Shown piece by piece: positions 8,980-17,336 of a stretch of DNA of 64,000 nt; position 1 is the stretch's first letter, and each line of letters starts with the position of its first letter. The notes beneath the pieces were generated by a model that saw only the letters and a program-made list of their open reading frames with translations, was not told where the DNA came from and ran no database searches. The DNA lies in assembly GCF_000716545.1 (NCBI RefSeq), contig NZ_JNWZ01000020.1:31768-95767 (forward strand). Reading direction: 5' to 3'. This stretch comes from Kitasatospora phosalacinea. GTDB lineage: Bacteria; Actinomycetota; Actinomycetes; Streptomycetales; Streptomycetaceae. A program made the translations under genes and the position numbers.

Positions 8980-9309
8980 GTGAGCAGCAAGAACCACGCC
9001 ACGCTCCGCTACACCTCGCTGCGGGCGAGCATCTTCCTGGCCTGCCTGCTGGTCGCGCTGCTGCTGGGGCACTTCGAGGTGATCCCGGTGGTGGGTTCGC
9101 TGGGCGTGCTGATCCTGTTCGCGCTGGCGGCGGTGGCGTCCTCGGCGATCAGCTACGTGGTGCTGAGCAAGCAGCGCGACGAGATGTCGGCGCAGATCGC
9201 CGAGCGGATCGAGACCCGCAAGTCCCGCGCGGTGGCGCGGGACTCGGCCGAGGACGCGGCGGACGACGCGGCCCGGGCGGCCGCGGCCCGGCAGGCGCAG
9301 GCCGGCTGA
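8980..9309 (+). CDS. DUF4229 small membrane protein
   Basis: 109 aa, GTG start with GAAGGA about 10 bases upstream. Two adjacent hydrophobic helices (about 14-32 and 36-62) are followed by a charged, Ala-rich helical tail from residue 65 (KQRDEMSAQIAERIETRKSR...), the DUF4229 pattern. It is probably in the cytoplasmic membrane with the tail inside. Function unknown. The following LacI gene begins six bases after its stop, so the two probably share a transcript. Confidence 0.85.
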   Translation: MSSKNHATLRYTSLRASIFLACLLVALLLGHFEVIPVVGSLGVLILFALAAVASSAISYVVLSKQRDEMSAQIAERIETRKSRAVARDSAEDAADDAARAAAARQAQAG

Positions 9310-9315
9310 CCGGCG

Positions 9316-10326
9316 TTGGCGGACAGCCCGACCGGCGAGGGCTCGCGGCGGCGCCCGACCGGCCGTGACGTGGCCCGGCTGGCGGGCGTCTCGCAGGCGA
9401 CGGTCTCGCTGGTGTTCTCCGGGAGCGCCGGGCACCGGGTCTCGGAGCCGACCAGGGAGCGGATCCACGCCGCGGCCCGGGAGCTGGGCTACCGGCCGCA
9501 GGCCGCCGGCCGGCAGCTGCGGCTGGGCCGCAGCGGCATGGTGCTGCTGACGGTGCCGAACCTGCTGAGCCCGTTCTTCGGCCGGGTGCTGACCGGCGTG
9601 CACGAGGAGGCGGCCCGGCACGGCCTGGCGGTGGTGGTCTCCAGCGGCTGGGACGCGGCGGCGCTGGCCGAGGTGGCGGCGGCCGGCCGGTTCGACGGGC
9701 TGCTGGTCTGCTCGCCGGACGACAAGCAGCTGGGCGGGCTGCCGGCGGACGCCCCGACGGTGTTCCTGGACGCGGACCCGGCGGCCCACCCGGGCCGTCC
9801 GACGGTGGAGCTGGACCTGGCGGCGGGCATGCGGGCGGCGGTCGACCACCTGGTGGGGCTGGGCCACCGGCGGATCGGCTACCTGCGCTCGGTGCACTCG
9901 GCGCACACCTTCCGGGTGCGGCAGGCGGCGTTCGCGGCGGCCGCGGCGGGCCTGGAGGTGCGGGAGCTGGCGGTGAGCCTGAATGAGGGCAGCCGGGAGG
10001 CGGCGCGGGCGGCCCGGGAGCTGCTGGCCGGGCCCGGACGGCCGGGCGCGGTGGTGTGCGACGACGACGTGGTGGCGTCCGGACTGTACCGGGCGGCGGG
10101 GGAGCTGGGGCTGCGGATCCCGCGGGACCTGTCGGTGGTCGGCATGGACGACATCCCGGTGGCGGAGCTGCTCAGCCCGCCGCTGACCACGGTGAACCTG
10201 CCGGGCGAGCGGCTGGGCCGGGCCGGGCTGGCCACCCTGGCCGCCCTGCTGGACGGCGAACTCCCCTCCCCGGTCGACCCGTTGGCGACCGAGCTGGTGG
10301 TGCGCGGGTCCACCGAGGCGGCCTGA
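9316..10326 (+). CDS. LacI-family transcriptional regulator
   Basis: 336 aa; TTG start chosen because a later GTG (9368) would cut into the DNA-binding domain. Residues 15-65 form the helix-turn-helix and hinge (TGRDVARLAGVSQATVSLVFSG ... ERIHAAARELGYRPQAAGRQL). The ligand-binding core begins GMVLLTVPNLLSPFFGRVL and ends with GMDDIPVAELLSPPLTTVN, the usual dimerisation region. The family mostly senses sugars. No sugar-uptake gene is adjacent, and no operator was identified, so its target is unknown. Confidence 0.9.
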   Translation: MADSPTGEGSRRRPTGRDVARLAGVSQATVSLVFSGSAGHRVSEPTRERIHAAARELGYRPQAAGRQLRLGRSGMVLLTVPNLLSPFFGRVLTGVHEEAARHGLAVVVSSGWDAAALAEVAAAGRFDGLLVCSPDDKQLGGLPADAPTVFLDADPAAHPGRPTVELDLAAGMRAAVDHLVGLGHRRIGYLRSVHSAHTFRVRQAAFAAAAAGLEVRELAVSLNEGSREAARAARELLAGPGRPGAVVCDDDVVASGLYRAAGELGLRIPRDLSVVGMDDIPVAELLSPPLTTVNLPGERLGRAGLATLAALLDGELPSPVDPLATELVVRGSTEAA

Positions 10327-10381
10327 GCGGCGAGCCGGGCGGCGGGCCGCGTGACGGGCCGGGCGGGCCGGGCGGCGGGGG

Positions 10382-10816
10382 CTACTGCTCGCCGAGGACC
10401 ATCCACTTGTCCGGCACCGCCAGCGGCGCGAACCCGACCCTGGCGTACACCTCGTGCGCGTCCCTGGTGGCGAGCAGCAGGCGGCGCAGGCCGAGCGCGG
10501 CGAGCTCGTCCCGGACGGCGGCGGTCAGCGCGGTGCCCAGGCCCTTGCCGCGGGCCCCGGGGGCGATGAACACGTCGCACAGCCAGGCGAAGGTGGCGCG
10601 GTCGGTGACCACCCGGGCGTAGCCCACCTGGGCGCCCGAAGCGTCCTCGTACAGGCCGAAGTTGAGCGAGTGGTCGATGGCCAGGTCCTGCTTCTCGCGG
10701 GGCCGGCCGAGCGCCCAGTAGGCGCCCTCGGAGAGCCAGCGGTGCACGGCCTCCCGGTCCAGGCGGGCGGGGTCGGTGGAGACGCTGTGGCCGGCGGGGA
10801 GGGCGAAGCTCGTCAT
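10382..10816 (-). CDS. GNAT-family N-acetyltransferase
   Basis: 144 aa from the second in-frame ATG (MTSFALPAG); starting at the first adds only MRR. The acetyl-CoA-binding loop VFIAPGARGKGLGTALT (about 82-98) is followed by AAVRDELAALGLRRLLLATRDAHEVYARVGFAPL, the normal end of the fold. An RPREKQDLAIDHSLNFGLY segment upstream matches a common subgroup of small acetyltransferases of unknown acceptor. It converges on the LacI gene, with only a GC-rich spacer between, and follows a minus-strand MFS gene. Confidence 0.86.
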   Translation of the reverse strand: MTSFALPAGHSVSTDPARLDREAVHRWLSEGAYWALGRPREKQDLAIDHSLNFGLYEDASGAQVGYARVVTDRATFAWLCDVFIAPGARGKGLGTALTAAVRDELAALGLRRLLLATRDAHEVYARVGFAPLAVPDKWMVLGEQ

Positions 10817-10900
10817 GCGGCGCATTCAAACAGCCCGGGACCGGCGCGGACGAGCGGTTTTCGGGCGGGCGCCCCCGCCGGACGGGCGGGGGGGGGCGGA

Positions 10901-12094
10901 TCAGGCGGAGACCAGTACGGGCGCCGCCGGGCGCAGCCGGGTGCGGGTGGCGAGCAGCAGCAGGCCGCCGAGCGTGACGCCGCCGACGGAGCACAGGGCG
11001 ACGCCGTGCAGGGAGGTGTCGACCAGGGCGCCGGAGACCGCGTAGCCGGCCGCGTTGCCGGTGGCGAACAGGGTGACCAGCCAGGCGAACGCCTCGGTGA
11101 CGGTGCCGGTCGGGGCGAGTTCGGCGACCAGCACGAACGCGGCGGCCAGCAGCGGGGCCAGCCCCAGGCCGGAGACGAACGCCAGCGCGGCCATCGGCCA
11201 CGGGCCGGGCAGGAGCAGCAGCGGCAGGTAGCAGGCGGCCATGCCGAGGGCGAGCACCCAGGTGCGGGTCGCGGTGCCGGCCCGCCAGCGGGCCGCGCCG
11301 TAGGCCAGCGCGCCGAGCAGCCCGGCCAGCGCGGCCACCGCGAGCAGCGTCCCGGCGCCGCCGGGCAGGCCGCCGGGGTGCTGCTCGGCGTACGCGATGA
11401 ACAGCACGTTCTGCGCGCCGACCGCCCAGCCGGCGCCGGCCAGGCCGAGCAGCAGCAGGACCAGTCCGGGGGAGCGCAGCGGCCCGAGCGGCCCGGCGGA
11501 GGCTTCGCGCGGCGGGGCCTGCCAGGCCCGGGCGGGCGCGGAGCCGGCCACCACCAGGGCGCCGAGCAGGCCGAGCACGGCGGCGGTCCACAGCGCGGCG
11601 GTGGGGGAGAGCACGCCGGCGATCCCGGCGACGGCGAGCGGCCCGGCGACGTACAGCACCTGCTGGGAGGCGGAGTCGAAGGCGTACGCGGTGTCGAGCT
11701 GCTCCTCGGCCACCACGTCGGGCCAGAGCGAGCGCAGGCAGGGTTCCAGCGGGGGCATGCAGAGCCCGGCGATCGCGGCGCCGAGCGGGGCGGCGAGGGC
11801 GGAGCCGGGGGCGAGCGCGAGCAGCGCGTAGCCGGTGCCGGCCAGCACGGCGGAGGCGAGCAGGACGCGGGGCTGCCCGGTGAGGTCGACGATCCGGCCG
11901 AGGACGGGCCCGCCGACGGCGGCGGCGATCGCGTACGCGGCGGTGGCCAGGCCGATCCGGCTGTACGGGGTGCCGGCCTCGCGCAGGGCGAGCGCGATGA
12001 CCAGGGCGGTCATGCCGGCGGGGAGCCGGCCGAGCAGGGTGCCGAGCAGCAGCCGGGTGACGTGCGGGGCGCGGAGCAGTGCGGCGTAGCCCAT
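10901..12094 (-). CDS. MFS transporter
   Basis: 397 aa, ATG start. About 12 TM helices; the TM2-3 loop is GRIVDLTGQPRVLLASAVL. The helices are rich in Gly/Ala, typical of small drug or metabolite exporters of this superfamily in actinomycetes. Upstream lies a perfect 14-bp palindrome that could be the operator for an unlinked repressor. It may be cotranscribed with the downstream acetyltransferase gene, 84 bases away. The substrate is unknown. Confidence 0.85.
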   Translation of the reverse strand: MGYAALLRAPHVTRLLLGTLLGRLPAGMTALVIALALREAGTPYSRIGLATAAYAIAAAVGGPVLGRIVDLTGQPRVLLASAVLAGTGYALLALAPGSALAAPLGAAIAGLCMPPLEPCLRSLWPDVVAEEQLDTAYAFDSASQQVLYVAGPLAVAGIAGVLSPTAALWTAAVLGLLGALVVAGSAPARAWQAPPREASAGPLGPLRSPGLVLLLLGLAGAGWAVGAQNVLFIAYAEQHPGGLPGGAGTLLAVAALAGLLGALAYGAARWRAGTATRTWVLALGMAACYLPLLLLPGPWPMAALAFVSGLGLAPLLAAAFVLVAELAPTGTVTEAFAWLVTLFATGNAAGYAVSGALVDTSLHGVALCSVGGVTLGGLLLLATRTRLRPAAPVLVSA

Positions 12095-12128
12095 GGGCGT
12101 CCTTCCGGCGGGCGGGATGTCACTTCAA

Positions 12129-12142
12129 GTTATACGTATAAC
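12129..12142. promoter_or_regulatory. 14-bp perfect palindrome, probable operator of the MFS gene
   Basis: GTTATACGTATAAC is a perfect palindrome 35 bases upstream of the MFS start and is AT-rich against the background. Position and symmetry suit a dimeric repressor (GntR, MarR or TetR type). No regulator gene is adjacent. Confidence 0.6.
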
Positions 12143-12206
12143 CGGATGGACGTCAAAGCCGCCGGGTCGGGCTGATGCCCCGTCAGGAAAGGGTGGTTCG
12201 GTAACG

Positions 12207-12252
12207 ATCTCAAACAAGTACTTTGAACATCTCAAAGGTTTGTTGCTAGTGT
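12207..12252 (+). promoter_or_regulatory. Symporter promoter with overlapping TTTGA/TCAAA repeats
   Basis: -35 TTGAAC (12223-12228), 18-base spacer, -10 TAGTGT (12247-12252). Overlapping it are two copies of ATCTCAAA (12207-12214, 12229-12236; 22 bp apart) and an inverted repeat CTTTGA-N5-TCAAAG (12221-12237). A regulator bound here would cover the -35 box. Confidence 0.55.
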
Positions 12253-12259
12253 GCTGGCC

Positions 12260-12397
12260 ATGACCACCGCAGACGCCGCGCGCCAGGCCGGGACGAGCAC
12301 CCCGCTCGTGCCGCGCTGCCCGCGTCTGCCCGGTGCCGTGGACGGCCCGCGCCGCTGTCGCTCCGGCGGCTGTATGCGGGCGGCACGCCACTCCTGA
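12260..12397 (+). CDS. Putative leaderless upstream ORF (leader peptide?)
   Basis: 45 codons, MTTADAARQAG... to ...MRAARHS. The ATG lies 7 bases after the -10 box, where transcription would start, so it could be read without a ribosome site. It ends 125 bases before the symporter start. It lacks the HVDL-R pattern of known sulfur-responsive leader peptides. Third positions are GC-rich but not decisive, so it may be chance. Confidence 0.35.
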   Translation: MTTADAARQAGTSTPLVPRCPRLPGAVDGPRRCRSGGCMRAARHS

Positions 12398-12522
12398 CGC
12401 ACCGACACCACGCCTGTCGGCCCCCCGGGTCTCCCCGCCCGGCCACCGCGTCCGTCGTGCCGCCGCCCCCGCCCCCTCCTCCCCCCCGCCTGCTCCACCA
12501 CCCCCCCCGGAGACGCACACCC

Positions 12523-13854
12523 ATGTCCACCGCGCCCGCGCCCACCCTGCTGGGACGCCTCCGCCGCACCCCCTTCTGGGTCCAGATCGTCGGCGGCCTC
12601 GTCCTCGGCCTGCTGCTCGGCTGGATCGCCCGGTCCGGCGACGTGTCCTGGCTGAAGACCACCCTGGACACCATCGGCAAGACCTTCGTCCAGCTGCTCA
12701 AGCTGGCCGTGCCGCCGCTGGTCTTCACCGCGATCATCGTCTCGGTCGCCAACCTGCGGAACGTCACCAACGCCGCCCGCCTGGCCGCCCGCACCCTGTT
12801 CTGGTTCCTCGCCACCTCGCTGATCGCGGTCGCCGTCGGCCTCGGCCTCGGCCTGCTCACCGACCCCGGCAAGGGCGCGAACCTCTCCACCCAGGGCCTC
12901 AAGGGCGTGGAGAAGGGCGGCAGCTGGGTCGACTTCCTGACCGGCATCATCCCGACCAACATCGCCGACGCCTTCCTGAAGGTGAACGTCCTCCAGATCG
13001 TCTTCCTCGGCGTGGTCGTCGGCGCGGCGATCCTGAAGCTCGGCGAGAAGGCCGAGCCGGTCCGCAAGCTCTCCGAGGCCGTCCTCGAACTCGTCCAGAC
13101 CGCCCTGTGGTGGGTCATCCGGCTCGCCCCGCTCGGCACCCTCGGCCTGATCGGCAAGTCCGTCGCCGTCTACGGCTGGGACCTGCTCAAGCCCTTCTCC
13201 ACCCTCACCATCGACGTCTACGTCGGCTGCGCGATCGTCCTGTTCGGCGTCTACTCGCTGCTGCTGCGCTTCGTCGGCGGCCTCAACCCGCTGAACTTCT
13301 TCAAGGGCGCCTGGCCCGCGATCCAGCTGGCCTTCGTCTCCCGCTCCTCGGTCGGCACCCTCCCGGTCACCCGCCGCGTCACCGAGCGGCTGGGCGTTCC
13401 GTCCGAGTACGCGAGCTTCGCCGTCCCGTTCGGCGCGACCACCAAGATGGACGGCTGCGCCGCGATCTACCCGTCGCTCGCCGCGATCTTCGTCGCCCAG
13501 GTGTACGGCATCGACCTCGGCATCAAGGACTACCTGCTGATCGCCTTCGTCTCGGTGATCGGCTCCGCGGCCACCGCCGGCCTCACCGGCGCGATCGTGA
13601 TGCTCACCCTGACCCTCTCCACCCTGGGCCTCCCGCTGGAGGGCGTCGGCCTGCTGCTGGCGATCGACCCGATCCTCGACATGATGCGCACCGCCACCAA
13701 CGTGGCCGGCCAGGTCGTCGTCCCGGTCCTGGTCTCCGCCCGCGAGAAGACCCTCGACCTCACCGCCTACAACACCCCCACCGGTGACCTCCTCGCCGAG
13801 GACCGCCCGGCCACCGTCCCGGCCCAGACCGCGAACGAGCCCGTCGCCGCCTGA
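12523..13854 (+). CDS. Dicarboxylate/amino acid:cation symporter (DAACS family)
   Basis: 443 aa; ATG of MSTAPAPTLLGRL. It takes up C4-dicarboxylates or acidic amino acids with Na+ or H+. Eight TM helices and two re-entrant loops are expected; the loop-1 signature appears as SRSSVGTLPVTRR (about 270-282) where relatives often have SSSAATLP, the TM7 unwound motif as TKMDGCAA (about 307-314), and the TM8 substrate residues in AIDPILDMMRTATNVAGQ. The DMMRTATNV arrangement, with Asp and Arg, fits a carboxylate substrate. It is a single-gene unit with its own promoter and strong terminator. Confidence 0.92.
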   Translation: MSTAPAPTLLGRLRRTPFWVQIVGGLVLGLLLGWIARSGDVSWLKTTLDTIGKTFVQLLKLAVPPLVFTAIIVSVANLRNVTNAARLAARTLFWFLATSLIAVAVGLGLGLLTDPGKGANLSTQGLKGVEKGGSWVDFLTGIIPTNIADAFLKVNVLQIVFLGVVVGAAILKLGEKAEPVRKLSEAVLELVQTALWWVIRLAPLGTLGLIGKSVAVYGWDLLKPFSTLTIDVYVGCAIVLFGVYSLLLRFVGGLNPLNFFKGAWPAIQLAFVSRSSVGTLPVTRRVTERLGVPSEYASFAVPFGATTKMDGCAAIYPSLAAIFVAQVYGIDLGIKDYLLIAFVSVIGSAATAGLTGAIVMLTLTLSTLGLPLEGVGLLLAIDPILDMMRTATNVAGQVVVPVLVSAREKTLDLTAYNTPTGDLLAEDRPATVPAQTANEPVAA

Positions 13855-13868
13855 CGCCCGCACTCCGC

Positions 13869-13906
13869 CGAAGGCCCGCACCCCCTCCCGGGGGTGCGGG
13901 CCTTCG
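13869..13906 (+). terminator. Strong terminator hairpin after the symporter gene
   Basis: 17-bp perfect arms (left arm CGAAGGCCCGCACCCCC) around TCCC, 14 bases past the stop. No long T tract, which is normal in streptomycetes. Confidence 0.85.
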
Positions 13907-14004
13907 CACGTTGGAGTGACGCTCCCCGAACCGGGGCGGGCCGGGCCGGGCCGGTCGGGCCGCTGCCGTTCGGGCTGCGGGTGGACACGGCCGGGCTCTG
14001 AGCG

Positions 14005-14553
14005 TCAGCGGCGGGCGTGGCGGACCTTGAGGCGGCCGAAGCCCGGGGTGCCGGTGATGCGGATGGTGGGGCCGGGGGTGGCGGCGGGGGTGCGCGGAGG
14101 GCGGTAGCGGACGGTCTTCCAGGCGTTCCGGAGGCCGTCGAGGTCGACGGTGGCGCCGTGCGGGACGGTGATGGTGGCGCGGCCGAAGCCGAGGCCCAGT
14201 TCGATGTCCACGACGGGGTGGTCGATGACCGCGTCGCCGAGGTCGAGGTGGACCTTGCCGAAGGCGGAGGCCACCTTCAGGACGCGGGGGACGCGCCAGG
14301 GGCCGCGGCGGACGAGGCGGCCGTTCACGGCGGTCAGGGTGACGGCGGCGTCCGGGGCCCCGGCGGGCAGGTCGTGCAGGACGGCGTCGAGCTCGGCGCG
14401 GACGGTCGCGGTGAGCGCCGCGTGGACGCGCTGGTCCAGTTCGTCCTGGGTGATCCGTTCCTCCGCGTAGGCGAGCTGGAGGCGTTCGACGGCGGCGTCG
14501 CGGTCGGCGGAGCCGATCCGGAGCTGCGGCGGATTCGGGGTCGGGGAGGTCAC
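14005..14553 (-). CDS. DUF1707 (SHOCT-like) domain protein
   Basis: 182 aa, GTG start overlapping the upstream gene's stop by 4 bases (GTGA). The N-terminal DUF1707 domain (about 10-58) has the signature LRIGSADRDAAVERLQLAYAEERITQDELDQR. The C-terminal half (about 90-165) is a beta-rich region like the LiaF/cell-wall-active-antibiotic response domain, with VDIELGLGFGRATITVPHGATVDLDG. No TM segment is evident. Such proteins are common in actinobacteria and have been tied loosely to envelope stress, but no precise role is known. Confidence 0.88.
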   Translation of the reverse strand: MTSPTPNPPQLRIGSADRDAAVERLQLAYAEERITQDELDQRVHAALTATVRAELDAVLHDLPAGAPDAAVTLTAVNGRLVRRGPWRVPRVLKVASAFGKVHLDLGDAVIDHPVVDIELGLGFGRATITVPHGATVDLDGLRNAWKTVRYRPPRTPAATPGPTIRITGTPGFGRLKVRHARR

Positions 14554-15557
14554 CCGGGCAGCGTAGTACGGGACCAGCGCTGGGCGAGGACGGTGCAGAC
14601 CATCAGTTGGAGCTGGTGGAACAGCATCAGCGGGAGCACCGCCAGCCCGACCGCGGGGGCCGGGAACAGGATGGCGGCCAGCGGGAGGCCGTTGGCCAGC
14701 GACTTCTTCGAGCCGCAGAACCGGATGGTGATCCCGTCCGCGCGGGAGAAGCCGAGCCGGCGGGAGGCGAGGCGGGTGAAACCGAGGACGACGGAGAGCA
14801 GGGCCAGCGAGATCGCGGCCAGCCAGAGCAGCTGGCCGGCGGTGACCCGGCTCCAGATGCCCTCGCGGACGCCCTCGCCGAACGCGCTGTAGACGATCAG
14901 CAGGATCGAGCCGCGGTCGACCAGCGTGGTGACCAGCCGGTGCCGGGCGATCCACGGGCCGACCCGGCGGCGCAGCAGTTGCCCGAGGGCGAACGGGACG
15001 AGCAGCTGCAGCACGATGTCGAACACCTGGCCGCCGTCCACCCCGACGCCGGCGGTGCCGGACAGCAGCCAGGCGGCCAGCAGCGGGGTGAGCACGATGC
15101 CCAGCAGGCTGGAGAAGGTCGCCGCGCAGATCGCCGCCGCGACGTTGCCGCCCGCCACCGAGGTGAAGGCGATCGAGGACTGCACGGTGGACGGCAGCAG
15201 GGTGAGGAACAGCACGCCGGTGAACAGCCGCGGCGGCAGCACCGAGTCCGGCAGCAGCCGGGTCGCCTCGCCGAGCAGCGGGAACAGCACGAAGGTGCAG
15301 CAGAGGATCAGCAGGTGCAGCCGCCAGTGCCGGGCGCCGGCCAGCGCCTCCTGCGGGGAGAGCCGGGCGCCGTACAGGAAGAACAGCAGGGCGACGGCGA
15401 ACGAGACCGCGTCGGTGACGGCGGTGGCGGCGGCGCCCCGGGCGGGCAGCAGGGTGGCCAGCAGGACGGTGCCGAGCAGGAGGAGCAGGTAGGCGTCGAT
15501 GCCGATCCGGCCGAGCGAGCGGTCCAGGGCGCGGCGGGCGGATCGGAGGCGGTGCAT
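14550..15557 (-). CDS. SBF-like (bile acid:sodium symporter family) transporter
   Basis: 335 aa, ATG of MHRLRSARRALDRSLGRIGID. Nine to ten TM helices, with the characteristic FLTLLPSTVQSSIAFTSVAGGNVAAAICAATFSSLLGIVLTP crossover region of the SBF-like branch. The C-terminal half contains FCGSKKSLANGLPLA, a conserved motif of this subgroup. The family includes human SLC10A7; bacterial substrates are mostly unassigned, so 'bile acid' is only a fold name. It is translationally coupled to the DUF1707 gene downstream. Confidence 0.87.
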   Translation of the reverse strand: MHRLRSARRALDRSLGRIGIDAYLLLLLGTVLLATLLPARGAAATAVTDAVSFAVALLFFLYGARLSPQEALAGARHWRLHLLILCCTFVLFPLLGEATRLLPDSVLPPRLFTGVLFLTLLPSTVQSSIAFTSVAGGNVAAAICAATFSSLLGIVLTPLLAAWLLSGTAGVGVDGGQVFDIVLQLLVPFALGQLLRRRVGPWIARHRLVTTLVDRGSILLIVYSAFGEGVREGIWSRVTAGQLLWLAAISLALLSVVLGFTRLASRRLGFSRADGITIRFCGSKKSLANGLPLAAILFPAPAVGLAVLPLMLFHQLQLMVCTVLAQRWSRTTLPG

Positions 15558-15720
15558 GCCCCGATCCTCTCCCGGCGGTGCGCGGGCGCCCGGGGCGGGG
15601 TGCCCGGGGAGGGGCCCCGAAACGGGTGGCATCGGGTGGCAACGGGCGTCATCGGGCAGGGCGGGGAAATGCGGGTGCAACCGGGGGAATGCGGCGGTAA
15701 TCGGGAATGCGGGAAAAGGC

Positions 15721-15746
15721 AGGAGGCCCGCCGGGGCGGGCCTCCT
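15721..15746 (-). terminator. Terminator of the cold-shock gene
   Basis: 12-bp perfect arms (AGGAGGCCCGCC and its complement) nearly without loop. On the minus strand it is followed by GCCTTTTCCC, giving a short U tract. Confidence 0.85.
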
Positions 15747-15805
15747 TGGGAACTGCTACTCGTACGGACCCGAGGGGCCGTGAGCGATCAAATGGAGATC
15801 GCCGC

Positions 15806-16009
15806 TCAGACGGGGGTGACGTTCTCCGCCTGCGGGCCCTTCGGGCCCTGAGTGACGTCGAAGCTGACCGCCTGGTTCTCCTCCAGCGAGCGGAAGCCGC
15901 TCGCGTTGATGGCGGAGTAGTGGACGAAGACGTCGGGGCCGCCGCCCTCCTGGGCGATGAAGCCGAAGCCCTTTTCGGCGTTGAACCACTTGACGGTTCC
16001 GGTCGCCAT
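15806..16009 (-). CDS. Cold-shock protein (CspA family)
   Basis: 67 aa, a single cold-shock domain that binds RNA and single-stranded [21 protein letters not shown] carries the RNP1 motif (KGFGFI) and VFVHYSAI the RNP2 motif. Length and ends are exactly those of streptomycete Csp proteins. AAGGAGAACGGT precedes the ATG, giving a good ribosome site. More than 100 bases of AT-richer leader precede the ATG, as is usual for regulated csp genes. It is likely an abundant RNA chaperone. Confidence 0.95.
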   Translation of the reverse strand: MATGTVKWFNAEKGFGFIAQEGGGPDVFVHYSAINASGFRSLEENQAVSFDVTQGPKGPQAENVTPV

Positions 16010-17251
<1,242 letters not shown>

Positions 17252-17336
17252 GGAATTCGCGCTCCCGGCCGGCCGCCGCCCTGGAATGATCGGACCGGCC
17301 GAGGTGCGGTGCCCGGCGGCACGAGGGGAGGCGGGC

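Larger units (their letters stand above)
12095..12522. other. 428-base divergent region between MFS and symporter genes
   Basis: Contains the palindrome at 12129, the repeat cluster and promoter for the symporter, a short leaderless upstream ORF, and then about 125 bases of extremely C-rich leader (long C runs around 12450-12500) before the symporter start. Confidence 0.6.

Noticed and set aside
12260..12397. Sulfur-type leader peptide before the symporter.
   Set aside because: The HVDL-R pattern of that class is missing; kept only as a low-confidence ORF.
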